A DNA stretch of 15,242 nt from Planctomycetaceae bacterium. GTDB lineage: Bacteria; Planctomycetota; Planctomycetia; Pirellulales; Thermoguttaceae. The notes beneath the pieces are model-generated. The model was not told the DNA's origin and searched no databases. It worked only from the letters and a program-made list of their open reading frames with translations. Of the stretch, positions 1 to 7,374 are shown piece after piece. The position numbers were made by a program, and so were the translations under genes. The stretch spans positions 1 to 15,242 of the forward strand of contig SUVI01000105.1 in NCBI GenBank assembly GCA_015062085.1, read 5' to 3'. Each line of letters begins with the position of its first letter. The stretch's first letter is position 1.

Positions 1-288
1 ATGAGACTCAAAACGCAGATGAGACTCAAAACGCAGATGAGACTCAAAACGCAGATGAGACTCAAAACGCAGATGAGACTCAAAACGCAGATGAGACTCA
101 AAACGCAGATGAGACTCAAAACGCAGATGAGACTCAAAACGCAGATGAGACTCAAAACGCAGATGAGACTCAAAACGCAGATGAGACTCAAAACGCAGAA
201 GAGGATCAAAATGCAGATGAGACTCAAAATGCAGATGAGACTCAAAATGCAGATGAGACTCAAAACGCAGATGAGGATCAAAACGCAA
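1..288 (+). repeat. 18-bp minisatellite inside pgpH
   Basis: Sixteen tandem units of ATGAGACTCAAAACGCAG are present. Units 1-11 (1-198) are identical; units 12-16 carry single-base changes such as AAAATGCAG and GAGGATC. Because 18 is a multiple of three, each unit adds six residues (Glu-Thr-Gln-Asn-Ala-Asp) to the PgpH frame without shifting it. The array begins at the window edge and probably continues to the left. The frame starting at base 1 is also open (MRLKTQ repeats) but ends at 297 without a gene-like continuation. Confidence 0.95.
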
Positions 289-2414
289 AAAAGGTAGAAA
301 ACTCAGAGGCTTCGGTCACAGAGTCTCATTCCACTACCGATGTGGAGTCCCCAGCTCAAACTCCAAAAAACAAAAATGCAGCCGATGCAGAAACTCCTCT
401 TTCTGCGATTCCATCGGCAGCCCATGGCGGACAGGACATCCAGCGGCCTTCCGAGCCGAAAGCAGATCCAGCCACCGGCTCACCCAAAACACTTGAACCG
501 ATCTCATTTTCAATGGAAAAATCACTCCGAGAATTCTGCGACATTCTCGAAGACACGATGCAGCCATTCTTCGATCAGGGCCTCCTTTTAGTTGCGGAAG
601 TGAAAGATGATCCGCTTGGACGCGGCTTCCAGCGGCAGATCTCGATCGTGGATCCACAGTCAAAGCATCTGAACGAAGAGCGCGTTTCACTTCAGTCCGT
701 GATTTTGGAAGATAATTCCAAGATTCGAGATACCGTTCGACAGATTGCGGGCCAGAATGAGATCGGAGACCAGATCTACTTTTGCATCTGCCGCAACTGG
801 AAATCGAATCTGACGCTGGATCCCACCCTCACGAATCTGGCGATCCAGCAGGCTCGTGACAGTGTGCAGCCGATCCAGAAAGAGTACCAGATCTCACAGA
901 GGATCGTTCAGACGCAGATTCGTGAAAATGCGCTCGTCGGTACGCTCCTGACAGCGGACATGGTTCGACTTCTTGCACTCGAACACGAAGAATGGCTTGG
1001 TTCCCGAACGACGGAAGAGAAGATCCTTCGGTGTCTTTCCGCAAGCATTCTTCTTCTAATGTGCCTGATCCCGATCTGGATCTACATTTCGCTGGTCGAG
1101 TCTCGCATTTTTACGGAGATCCCGCGTCAGATCTTCATCCTTTCGTTCACGATCCTAACGCTTGCCGTGACGGTCTGGAGTTCCCTTCTTCCGTCACTTC
1201 CGCGCAGTGTCGGTCTCTTTCCGCTGATCCTTTTTGGTCAGATCCTGACGATCCAGTACCAGCGCCGTCTTGGGATCCTTTTCAGCGGAATGCTTCTTCT
1301 TTGCCTGTGCGTAACGTTGGGAATGAATCAGACGGAAGTTCTTTGCTACATCGGCATTCTTCTTTCCGCGATCCTTCCTCTGGACCGTCTTCGCGGCAGG
1401 ATGCAATTCATCCGGATCGCCATTTTTTCAGCGATCTCCGCGTTCATCCTGTTCCTTACCGCAGATCTTGCCGTTGGAGTTCCTCCGTGCCTGGAAATCG
1501 TGAATAAAGCGCTGATCAACAGCCTGCCGATCCTTTTCGCCGGTCTGATGATCCAAAGTCTCCTTCCGCTTCTAGAACGGAGTCTTGGGATCCTTTCCGA
1601 TGTACGGCTTCTGGAACTCTGCGACGTTTCCAATCCGCTCCTGAACGAATTGGTGAATCGAGCGCCTAGTACGTACAGTCACTCCATCGCCCTGGGCACG
1701 ATCGGCGAAAATGCAGCCGACGCGATCCACGCAAATGGTCTTCTTGTCCGTACGGCAGCCTACTACCACGACATCGGCAAGATCTATAAACCGAACTACT
1801 ACGCGGAAAATCAGACGAACAAAGACGAGAGCCCGCATCTTGCGCTCGCGCCGTCAATGAGCACGCTCATCATCATCGCGCACGTGAAAAACGGCGTGGA
1901 CCTCGCACGGCAGAATCACATTCCGCAGCAGATCGTGGATCTGATCGATCAGCATCACGGAACGACGCTTGTTGCGTACTTCTACCATCAGGCCTTGAAG
2001 CAGTACGAGGCGGAAAAGCAGGCAGCGGAAGAGGCTCGCCGACTGTACGAGGAAGCGAAAAAAGAGGCGGAAGCCCGCGGTGAAGTATTCCGAACTCCGC
2101 CGCCTCCGATGGAAACGATCCCGGAAGTGGAAGAAATTTCGTTCCGCTATCCATGTCAGCGTCCGCAATCCAAGGAAGCCGTCGTCCTCATGCTTGCAGA
2201 CGCGTGTGAAAGTGCGTGCCGTTCTCTGGTCGAGCCGACACCGGCGCGCATTGAAGGACTGGTCCGAAAAATTTCCCAGGACCGTCTGGAAGATGAGCAG
2301 TTTGACGAGACGGACATCACACTCAAGGAACTGCGTATCGTGGAAGACGTCATCATCAAGGGACTGATCTCCTACCACCACGGCAGGATCAAGTATCCGG
2401 AAAAGATCAAATAG
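3..2414 (+). CDS. pgpH: PgpH-type HD phosphodiesterase (c-di-AMP), 5' partial
   Basis: The frame is open from base 3 with no in-frame stop, so the gene starts left of the window; the GTG at 342 is internal and has no ribosome binding site. About 803 residues are visible, against roughly 700 for the usual family member. Order: 16 hexapeptide repeats (ETQNAD type, bases 3-290), a Pro/Ala/Thr-rich linker, an extracytoplasmic 7TMR-HDED-like region (about 510-990), seven hydrophobic segments (about 1010-1590), then a cytosolic HD domain with YSHS near 1674, the HDIG-type motif YHDIGK (His-Asp at 1767-1772), DQHHGTT near 1950 and FRYPCQRPQSKEA near 2142. A Glu/Ala-rich insert of about 45 residues lies between the last two. 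Members hydrolyse cyclic di-AMP at the membrane. First gene of a cluster with ybeY, 60 bases upstream of it. Family assignment is firm; substrate is by homology. Confidence 0.9.
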   Translation, partial: ETQNADETQNADETQNADETQNADETQNADETQNADETQNADETQNADETQNADETQNADETQNAEEDQNADETQNADETQNADETQNADEDQNAKKVENSEASVTESHSTTDVESPAQTPKNKNAADAETPLSAIPSAAHGGQDIQRPSEPKADPATGSPKTLEPISFSMEKSLREFCDILEDTMQPFFDQGLLLVAEVKDDPLGRGFQRQISIVDPQSKHLNEERVSLQSVILEDNSKIRDTVRQIAGQNEIGDQIYFCICRNWKSNLTLDPTLTNLAIQQARDSVQPIQKEYQISQRIVQTQIRENALVGTLLTADMVRLLALEHEEWLGSRTTEEKILRCLSASILLLMCLIPIWIYISLVESRIFTEIPRQIFILSFTILTLAVTVWSSLLPSLPRSVGLFPLILFGQILTIQYQRRLGILFSGMLLLCLCVTLGMNQTEVLCYIGILLSAILPLDRLRGRMQFIRIAIFSAISAFILFLTADLAVGVPPCLEIVNKALINSLPILFAGLMIQSLLPLLERSLGILSDVRLLELCDVSNPLLNELVNRAPSTYSHSIALGTIGENAADAIHANGLLVRTAAYYHDIGKIYKPNYYAENQTNKDESPHLALAPSMSTLIIIAHVKNGVDLARQNHIPQQIVDLIDQHHGTTLVAYFYHQALKQYEAEKQAAEEARRLYEEAKKEAEARGEVFRTPPPPMETIPEVEEISFRYPCQRPQSKEAVVLMLADACESACRSLVEPTPARIEGLVRKISQDRLEDEQFDETDITLKELRIVEDVIIKGLISYHHGRIKYPEKIK

Positions 2415-2474
2415 TTTCGGAAACGCAGAACCGGGACATTGTAAAAGGAAGTTCCAAATGCAGGAAAACGCAAA

Positions 2475-2945
2475 ATGATCGAAATCGAAATCGCGAACGA
2501 ACAGGAAGTGCTGGAGATCTCCGAGGAGCTGATCCGTGCGGCAGTTTTGGCAGTTTTGGCAAAAGATCAGATCCAGGAAGCCGAGATGAGTATCGCACTG
2601 GTAGATGATCCCACGATCCACGGCATCAACAGGCAGTTTTTGAGTCACGATTACCCGACGGACGTGATCTCCTTTCCTCTTTCCGACTCTCCGGAAAAAC
2701 TGGAGGGGGAGATCGTTCTGAGTGTCGATACTGCGATCCGGGAAGCCGGGAAAGTCGAAGGGAACTGGGACGCACAGAAGGAAGTCCTGCTTTACGTCAT
2801 TCACGGGATGCTGCACCTGATCAGTTTCGACGACCATGATGAGGAGGACCTGATCGAGATGCGCCGCGGGGAAGTTGAGTGTCTCCGGGCCATCGGCATC
2901 GAGCCGCCAGTGGGACTGCATGACCGTGATGGAGAGGAGGCGTAA
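2475..2945 (+). CDS. ybeY: Endoribonuclease YbeY
   Basis: This 156-residue protein matches the UPF0054/YbeY family in length and motifs: PTDVISFP at 61-68, EGEIVLSVD at 77-85 and the metal-binding HGMLHL at 110-115 followed by FDDH ending at His121. YbeY is a zinc-dependent RNase acting in 16S rRNA 3' maturation and 70S quality control. Two features differ from the usual HGxLHLxGYDH: an extra Asp gives His-x3-His-x6-His spacing, and the usual Gly before the aromatic residue is Ser117. AGGA lies about 10 bases before the ATG. The stop is 2 bases before the next ATG, implying translational coupling, and the gene sits in the common pgpH-ybeY-CNNM/HlyC order. Confidence 0.93.
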   Translation: MIEIEIANEQEVLEISEELIRAAVLAVLAKDQIQEAEMSIALVDDPTIHGINRQFLSHDYPTDVISFPLSDSPEKLEGEIVLSVDTAIREAGKVEGNWDAQKEVLLYVIHGMLHLISFDDHDEEDLIEMRRGEVECLRAIGIEPPVGLHDRDGEEA

Positions 2946-2947
2946 GT

Positions 2948-4276
2948 ATGAGCTGGATCTTTTTGACTCTTTGCCTCGTCCTGCTTCTGTTCTCGATCGC
3001 GTGCCGGGCGCTTCACGAGTACGTGCGTCACGATCTGGAACGTCTCTGTCAGCAGAAAAGCATGGAGGCATACTACGCTTTCATCATCAAGCACTATGTC
3101 AAGATCCGTCATGGATTTGAGATGATCCGGAGCCTCCTTCTTTTCACGGTCCCGATCCTGGCGTTTCACGAAGTCGGAATGCTTCAGCTCCTGCCGAAAG
3201 AGACAGCCGCAGGAATCGGCGGTTTTGAATTCGCTCGCTGTGTGCAGTTTCTGCTCGCGATGCTTCCGTACTTTTTCCTCTACATTTCGTGCCGTTACTG
3301 GATCCCCAGACCGCTTGGCGACCTGTACGCTACGAAGATCGTCTACCGATTCTTCCCTTTTTTCCGCTTCATTGCTTTTTTTGCATTTCCGATGATCTGG
3401 CTCGGGGACTTTGTGGAGATCATCATCCAGCGTCTTGCGGGAGTCACGAAGACGGAGCTGGACGAAGAAGAGGATCTTCAGGAAGACATTCGCTCCATCG
3501 TCGCGGAAGGGCATCGTGACGGATTCATCGACACCACCGCCCGAACGATGATCGACCGGATCATTTACCTAGACGACGCGCACACCTCGACCATCATGAC
3601 GCCGCGTACCGAGATGCAGTGCATTTCGAATCAGGATCCGTGGGAGGAAATGCTCCAGTTCGTCAACGAAACGCAGCTTTCGCGAATTCCGGTTTTTGGC
3701 GAGAATCGGGACGATATTCGAGGGATCCTTTTCAGTAAAGATCTCCTCGAATACATGGTGCCGACCCACTCGTCGGATCCTGAAAAATGGGCAGACGAAA
3801 AAAATCTTCATCCTCCGATCTTCGTGCCGGAAACGAAGAAGGTCAACTCGCTGCTTCAGGAATTTCTCCAGTCGCACAATCATTTCGCCATCGTTCTGGA
3901 CGAGTACGGCGGCGTGTCCGGCGTCGTGACGCTGGAGGACATTCTGGAGGAGATCGTGGGTGAGATCACAGACGAAACTGACGACGTCCCCTCGGAAGAG
4001 ATCCACATCGCGGAAGATGGGACTGTGGAAGTCTTCGGCAGAGTCCACATCGATGAACTGAACGCTCAGCTGCACACAGAATTGGAATCGGAAGGCGGTT
4101 TTGAAACGATCGGAGGCTTCATTCTGACGCGGTTGGGACGAGTTCCGCAAACCGGTGAAGAGCTTGAAACGGACGGCATGCGTCTGACGGTGCTGGAAGC
4201 AACGCCGAGAAAGATCGAAAAGATCCGGATCGTACTTTCTTCGCAGGAGCCAGAAACCGAAAAAACGCAGAACTGA
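2948..4276 (+). CDS. CNNM/HlyC (TlyC)-type membrane protein with CBS pair
   Basis: This 442-residue protein has an N-terminal hydrophobic region with about four membrane segments (residues 1-160, diverged CNNM/DUF21 type). A CBS pair follows: CBS1 from MTPRTEM near 217 through RIPVFGENRDDIRGIL to about 275, and CBS2 about 291-345 with HFAIVLDEYGGVSGVVTLED. A CorC/HlyC transporter-associated domain occupies about 355-432 (EVFGRVHIDELNAQL, TIGGFILTRLGRVPQTG). Family members are called hemolysin-like or CorC/MpfA; several act in magnesium export or homeostasis, and true haemolytic activity is not implied. The ribosome binding site GGAGAGGAGG lies over the end of ybeY, so the two are coupled. The C-terminus (EPETEKTQN) is polar and variable. 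Confidence 0.88.
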   Translation: MSWIFLTLCLVLLLFSIACRALHEYVRHDLERLCQQKSMEAYYAFIIKHYVKIRHGFEMIRSLLLFTVPILAFHEVGMLQLLPKETAAGIGGFEFARCVQFLLAMLPYFFLYISCRYWIPRPLGDLYATKIVYRFFPFFRFIAFFAFPMIWLGDFVEIIIQRLAGVTKTELDEEEDLQEDIRSIVAEGHRDGFIDTTARTMIDRIIYLDDAHTSTIMTPRTEMQCISNQDPWEEMLQFVNETQLSRIPVFGENRDDIRGILFSKDLLEYMVPTHSSDPEKWADEKNLHPPIFVPETKKVNSLLQEFLQSHNHFAIVLDEYGGVSGVVTLEDILEEIVGEITDETDDVPSEEIHIAEDGTVEVFGRVHIDELNAQLHTELESEGGFETIGGFILTRLGRVPQTGEELETDGMRLTVLEATPRKIEKIRIVLSSQEPETEKTQN

Positions 4277-4335
4277 CGGGAACGGAATGCGGCATTAAAG
4301 TGCAGCACGGGTGAATTAAGGAGCTTTTAGCAAAA

Positions 4336-4875
4336 ATGAATTCGGATCGGAATGTAATGGATCCAAAGGAAAAAGAACGGAAGATCCTGGAAGAAACAGC
4401 TCTCCCGGAGTTTGAGATCCCGGAGACCGGCAGGGTCGCAGGGATCGATTTTGGGACCGTGCGCATTGGGATCGCAGTCTGTGATCCAGAACGCAGGATC
4501 GCCAGCCCGTGGGAGAATTACACGCGGCGCGATCCGCGGCGCGATGCACAATTTTTCCGTCAACTGGTCCAGGAAGACCGCGTGACGCTTTTCGTCGTGG
4601 GACTCCCGCTTTACCCAAGCGGCGATGAAAGTGAAAAATCGCTTCAAGCGCGGCAGTTTGGAAAATGGCTTTGGGAAACGACGCAGATACCCGTCGTCTT
4701 TTTCGATGAACGCTACTCCTCCCGTTTTGCGGATGAGCTGATGGGAATGGCCTCTCTGACGCAGAAGCAGCGAAAAGCCCGGCGGGACAAACTGGCCGCC
4801 TACGTCATTCTTTCCGCGTGGCTGGAGACCGACCGAAGAAACGCAGCTCGGCCTTCTGCGGACGCGCTGGAATGA
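4336..4875 (+). CDS. ruvX: Putative pre-16S rRNA nuclease / Holliday-junction resolvase-like YqgF
   Basis: The 179-residue product has the RNase H-like YqgF fold signatures: GIDFGTVRIGIAVCDP (Asp38), VVGLPLYPSGDES (87-99), FFDERYSS (Asp124-Glu125) and the C-terminal RRDKLAAYVILSAWLE (Asp151), so the acidic residues expected in the active site are present. YqgF/RuvX proteins process the 5' end of 16S rRNA and resemble RuvC resolvases. The protein is longer than the usual 135-150 residues because of a charged N-terminal extension of about 30 residues. ATG 4336 has AAGGAG about 12 bases upstream; Met8 is an alternative start. The gene lies 59 bases after the CBS-domain gene on the same strand, with a terminator just downstream. 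With ybeY it makes this cluster rich in rRNA maturation functions. Confidence 0.9.
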   Translation: MNSDRNVMDPKEKERKILEETALPEFEIPETGRVAGIDFGTVRIGIAVCDPERRIASPWENYTRRDPRRDAQFFRQLVQEDRVTLFVVGLPLYPSGDESEKSLQARQFGKWLWETTQIPVVFFDERYSSRFADELMGMASLTQKQRKARRDKLAAYVILSAWLETDRRNAARPSADALE

Positions 4876-4891
4876 AACGCACAGATCCGTA

Positions 4892-4912
4892 CGGCGATCC
4901 GCCGCGATTTTT
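4892..4912 (+). terminator. Rho-independent terminator after ruvX
   Basis: CGGCG (4892-4896), a 3-base ATC loop and CGCCG (4900-4904) form a compact GC hairpin, followed three bases later by TTTTT. It begins 16 bases past the ruvX stop and would end the pgpH-ybeY-CNNM-ruvX transcript. The stem is only 5 bp, so strength is uncertain. Confidence 0.5.
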
Positions 4913-4932
4913 AGCGTAAGCGTCCCACGCAC

Positions 4933-4955
4933 GATCTTACCCTTCGGGAAAGATC
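4933..4955. other. Hairpin with TTC loop between convergent genes
   Basis: GATCTT (4933-4938) pairs with AAGATC (4950-4955), and inside it CCC-TTC-GGG forms a second stem across a single A/A mismatch. No T-run follows on either strand, so it is not a canonical terminator. It abuts the dispersed ~95-bp element that begins at 4955. Confidence 0.5.
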
Positions 4956-5049
4956 TGGCTGCCCGCGAAGAGACCACGGCCGTGAGGAAGGAACATCTTG
5001 AAAGTTGTTCCTCCCTCAGACTCCCTCTCAAGAACTTTTTGATACTTTG
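4955..5049. repeat. Dispersed hairpin element, copy A
   Basis: This segment recurs at 10189-10284. Both begin CTGGCTGCCCG and have a 15-base variable stretch at the same offset. They then share a core (4988-5049 here) with 4 substitutions and one 1-base gap over 63 columns. The core hairpin pairs 4983-4997 with 5004-5018 around a TTGAAA loop, with two internal mismatches. Copy A lies between the convergent 3' ends of ruvX and the TPR gene; copy B also lies between convergent genes, in the same orientation. Confidence 0.85.
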
Positions 5050-5080
5050 ATACTTTTAAATATTTCGTGTGTCTCCACGG

Positions 5081-5602
5081 TCAATCGTCCGGCATGAGGA
5101 GTTGACGTTTTTCATTCGGAATATCCTGACGCCAAACTCCGATCTGCATGTTTTCCAAGATCGCGAGCTGTTCCAGAGCTTCGTTTTTACGCTTTTGCTT
5201 CTTCAGGACGGAAACCAGAAAAAAACGGGCCGGAACATCTTCCGGAAATCGGTCCAAACGTTCACGCAGAAGGCGTTCGGCTTCATAGAAATTCTGTCTC
5301 AAAAATTCGGTCTGCGCCAACGGCAGCGTATCTTCCGCCACGGCATCTTTTCGATGCTGGAGCTGTGCATCCTGAAACGCTTTCTCAAATCGGTGCGAAA
5401 CGATCACGCCGAGGATCCACGTCACGCCGAAAAGGAGCTGAAGCGGAAACTGCGACCGCACGGGAAGCACATTCTCCCAAAGGACCGTTCCGCACAGGAC
5501 CGCTATCGCAAAAACTGCGTAGAACATCGCGGCGAGCCACGCCCGAAAAGAGCCGTGGCGCACTAGATATTCAAGTCCTGGCCATAATTTTAGGAGTTTC
5601 AT
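5081..5602 (-). CDS. Small membrane protein with TPR-like tail
   Basis: This 173-residue protein starts MKLLKLWPGLEYLVRHGSF, followed by two hydrophobic helices (about residues 20-42 and 50-68). The cytosolic tail from about 95 to 160 resembles TPR helices (QNFYEAERLLRERLDRFPEDVPARFFL, then KNEALEQLAILENM). Proteins of this layout are conserved hypotheticals in planctomycetes; no function is known to me. A bitopic or hairpin-anchored TPR protein would suggest a scaffold role, but that is inference. The ATG lies 12 bases beyond the stop of the thiamine gene and has only a weak GGA as ribosome binding site, so it is probably translated from the pgsA-thi transcript. Downstream lies the dispersed element copy A. 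Confidence 0.75.
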   Translation of the reverse strand: MKLLKLWPGLEYLVRHGSFRAWLAAMFYAVFAIAVLCGTVLWENVLPVRSQFPLQLLFGVTWILGVIVSHRFEKAFQDAQLQHRKDAVAEDTLPLAQTEFLRQNFYEAERLLRERLDRFPEDVPARFFLVSVLKKQKRKNEALEQLAILENMQIGVWRQDIPNEKRQLLMPDD

Positions 5603-5614
5603 GGAACGAATCCG

Positions 5615-6562
5615 TCAAATGAAAAAATCGGGATGATCTGCCGGAAAAACCGGAAGTGTTGTAAGGGAACAGATCCTTTCAAAAGCACTTTCGAGAGGCG
5701 ATCCTGCGGCAGGATCTGCAGTTTGCGGGAGCACTGCGAGGAAATCGATCCCCGTGAGGAGGAAACGCCGAGCGTCGTCTGCACTTTGGATACAGACGCC
5801 GATGAGTTTCTCCGATCCGACCCGGTTTCGGATCTCGTGGATCTCTTCCGGAGCCGCGGACCTCAAAAGGATCCCGTCACACTGCGGATCTTCCATCCAC
5901 TTCATCTCTTGAACGATCCGAAGTCCATCCTCCGGAAATTCGAAGGATCGCGCCAATGGCGACACTCCGTTTCCCTGCGATCCGGTCTCTTCCCCTGGCC
6001 AGCCTTTCGGAAGGACGGAAAGTGTATCGTGCGCAAATGGAGATCGGCCAGAGTGCTCCAATTCGGAAAGGAACTCAATGCTGCGGAGCTTTCGGAGGAT
6101 CCTGCGTCTTGGCGTCTCCGCAAGAAACGTGAAAAAAACCGCCCGCTGCACCGTGTAGGATGCGTAGCGGATCTGCTCAAATTCATGTGCCGACTCCGGC
6201 TGCGTCAGTTTACTGAATTCCTCCAGCGACCGCAGCGCCTCCTGAAGCCGGGAAAAATTCGCGTCCAGGACCGACTCCAGCGAGGCACGATGAAACTCCG
6301 TTTGCGTGGAGATCCGCGTCCCGACATCCGCCAGAGTCTCGCGGTAAGCCAAACGTTCAGGGAGCGAAAACGTCAAGACATTCTGGACCAGCCGGTGACG
6401 CAGCGTCTTGAGCGTCTCCGTCAAAAACGCGTCGTTCTGCACGAACCGGACGAAATCTTCGATCACCCGAAGCGCTTCGCAGGCACGGTTTGCCGAGGCG
6501 TCAATGACCCGCAGATAGACCCGGGCGGGATCCTGCAGCACATTTTTCCGTTCGGTTTCCAT
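5615..6562 (-). CDS. ThiD2-ThiE-like fusion protein with degenerate ThiE part
   Basis: I start the gene at ATG 6562, five bases after the pgsA stop, giving 315 residues; the longer open frame upstream overlaps pgsA and is a shadow. Residues 16-160 match the ThiD2-type domain found before ThiE in cyanobacteria and planctomycetes (YLRVIDASANRACEALRVIE, DVGTRIST, LQEALRSLEEFSKL). That domain is a hydroxymethylpyrimidine-phosphate kinase family. The remainder only faintly resembles thiamine phosphate synthase: CDGILLRSAAPEEIHEIRNR and EKLIGVCIQSADDARRFL align with the barrel's middle strands. The QLRxK and NDR segments, the TxTK motif and the final AIGGI phosphate-binding strand are not recognisable, and the protein stops there. 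It may retain only the ThiD2 function. It belongs to the pgsA transcript. Confidence 0.78.
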   Translation of the reverse strand: METERKNVLQDPARVYLRVIDASANRACEALRVIEDFVRFVQNDAFLTETLKTLRHRLVQNVLTFSLPERLAYRETLADVGTRISTQTEFHRASLESVLDANFSRLQEALRSLEEFSKLTQPESAHEFEQIRYASYTVQRAVFFTFLAETPRRRILRKLRSIEFLSELEHSGRSPFAHDTLSVLPKGWPGEETGSQGNGVSPLARSFEFPEDGLRIVQEMKWMEDPQCDGILLRSAAPEEIHEIRNRVGSEKLIGVCIQSADDARRFLLTGIDFLAVLPQTADPAAGSPLESAFERICSLTTLPVFPADHPDFFI

Positions 6563-6567
6563 GACGG

Positions 6568-7167
6568 TCAACAGTCCTTCCGAATACGGACGGCACACAG
6601 AACGTAACCGAGTCCGGACTGAAGCGTCGAGAGGATCGTGACCCAGATCGAAACGACGAGCAGCCAGTAGATCCACGCAGGAGCACTGACCTGCCCCGCC
6701 CTCTCCGACGCATAGGAAAGGTAAAGACAGCCGGCAGCACACGCAAGACACTGGAACCCCATCTTGATCTTCCCGGACCATTTCGCGGCAAAATTGACTC
6801 CGTGCTGCTCCATGTATCCGCGGATCGCCGTCACGAGCATCTCGCGTCCCATGATCACTACCGCCATCCACGGCTGAAAGAGCTTCCAGTCCGCCTGCAT
6901 TTCCGGCCGGGCTGCAAGAAAGATCACGGTACCGCAGATCAGGATCTTGTCCGCGAAAGGATCAAGGATCCGCCCCAGCTGCGTGCACTGGTTGAATTTT
7001 CGCGCCCACCAGCCGTCTACGAAATCGGTGAGCGCCGTGATGCAGAACAGAACGAGCGCCGCGATCATGAACTGCGGCCCAAGTGCGATCATGACGAAAA
7101 GTGCCGCAGAAAGGACCAGACGCAGCATCGACAAAACATTCGGAACGTTCCAAACCTGAGAAGCCAT
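6568..7167 (-). CDS. pgsA: CDP-diacylglycerol-glycerol-3-phosphate 3-phosphatidyltransferase
   Basis: The 199-residue integral membrane enzyme carries a complete CDP-alcohol phosphotransferase signature, D-G-x2-A-R-x8-G-x3-D-x3-D, at residues 51-73 (VDGWWARKF then LGRILDPFADK), with Asp48 also present. NVPNVLSMLRLVL at 7-19 is the typical PgsA start. Several hydrophobic helices follow (about 22-45, 76-86, 98-112, 135-150, 160-185). PgsA makes phosphatidylglycerol phosphate, the committed step to PG and cardiolipin. ATG 7167 has AAAGGA about 9 bases upstream. A promoter at 7234-7261 precedes it, and the ThiD2/ThiE-like gene starts 5 bases after its stop. PgsA rather than another CDP-alcohol transferase is inferred from length and overall similarity. 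Confidence 0.88.
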   Translation of the reverse strand: MASQVWNVPNVLSMLRLVLSAALFVMIALGPQFMIAALVLFCITALTDFVDGWWARKFNQCTQLGRILDPFADKILICGTVIFLAARPEMQADWKLFQPWMAVVIMGREMLVTAIRGYMEQHGVNFAAKWSGKIKMGFQCLACAAGCLYLSYASERAGQVSAPAWIYWLLVVSIWVTILSTLQSGLGYVLCAVRIRKDC

Positions 7168-7233
7168 GAAAATTCATCCTTTTCTGTCAAAATTTTTGCA
7201 ATCGCGGTCCCCAGCGGGAAACCGTCTGCTTTC

Positions 7234-7261
7234 ATTATACAAAAACGTCCGAAAAATTCAA
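7234..7261 (-). promoter_or_regulatory. Putative sigma-70 promoter for pgsA operon
   Basis: On the minus strand TTGAAT (7261-7256) is followed after 16 bases by a perfect TATAAT (7239-7234). Transcription would start near 7227, giving a leader of about 60 nt before the pgsA ATG. Confidence 0.6.
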
Positions 7262-7318
7262 GTCTTTCCGTGAAAAAACGGGAATTTTTATCAAATCCCC
7301 ATTTCCTCCGTCACTCTC

Positions 7319-7362
7319 CGAGACGTTTCCGAGACGTTTCCGAGACGTTTCCGAGACGTTTC
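7319..7362. repeat. Four 11-bp tandem repeats
   Basis: CGAGACGTTTC is repeated four times without change. The array sits 12 bases past the panD stop and upstream of the pgsA promoter on the minus strand. A GAGAC at the panD 3' end could pair with any of the repeated GTCTC elements on the minus strand, but no T-run follows. Confidence 0.9.
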
Positions 7363-7374
7363 AAGCCGAAGTCT

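Noticed and set aside
1..297. MRLKTQ repeat protein in the first frame
   Set aside because: It is the alternative frame of the minisatellite; the PgpH frame is open through the array and continues into real domains.
1854..3071. 405-residue open frame on the minus strand
   Set aside because: It runs opposite to pgpH and ybeY, which have clear motifs; composition (Arg, Phe, Asp rich) is that of an antisense shadow.
5633..6607. 324-residue open frame on the plus strand
   Set aside because: Antisense shadow of the ThiD2/ThiE-like gene; low complexity and no ribosome binding site.
6563..6871. Upstream extension of the ThiD2/ThiE-like frame
   Set aside because: It overlaps pgsA in another frame and shows no family similarity; the ATG at 6562 fits the domain start.
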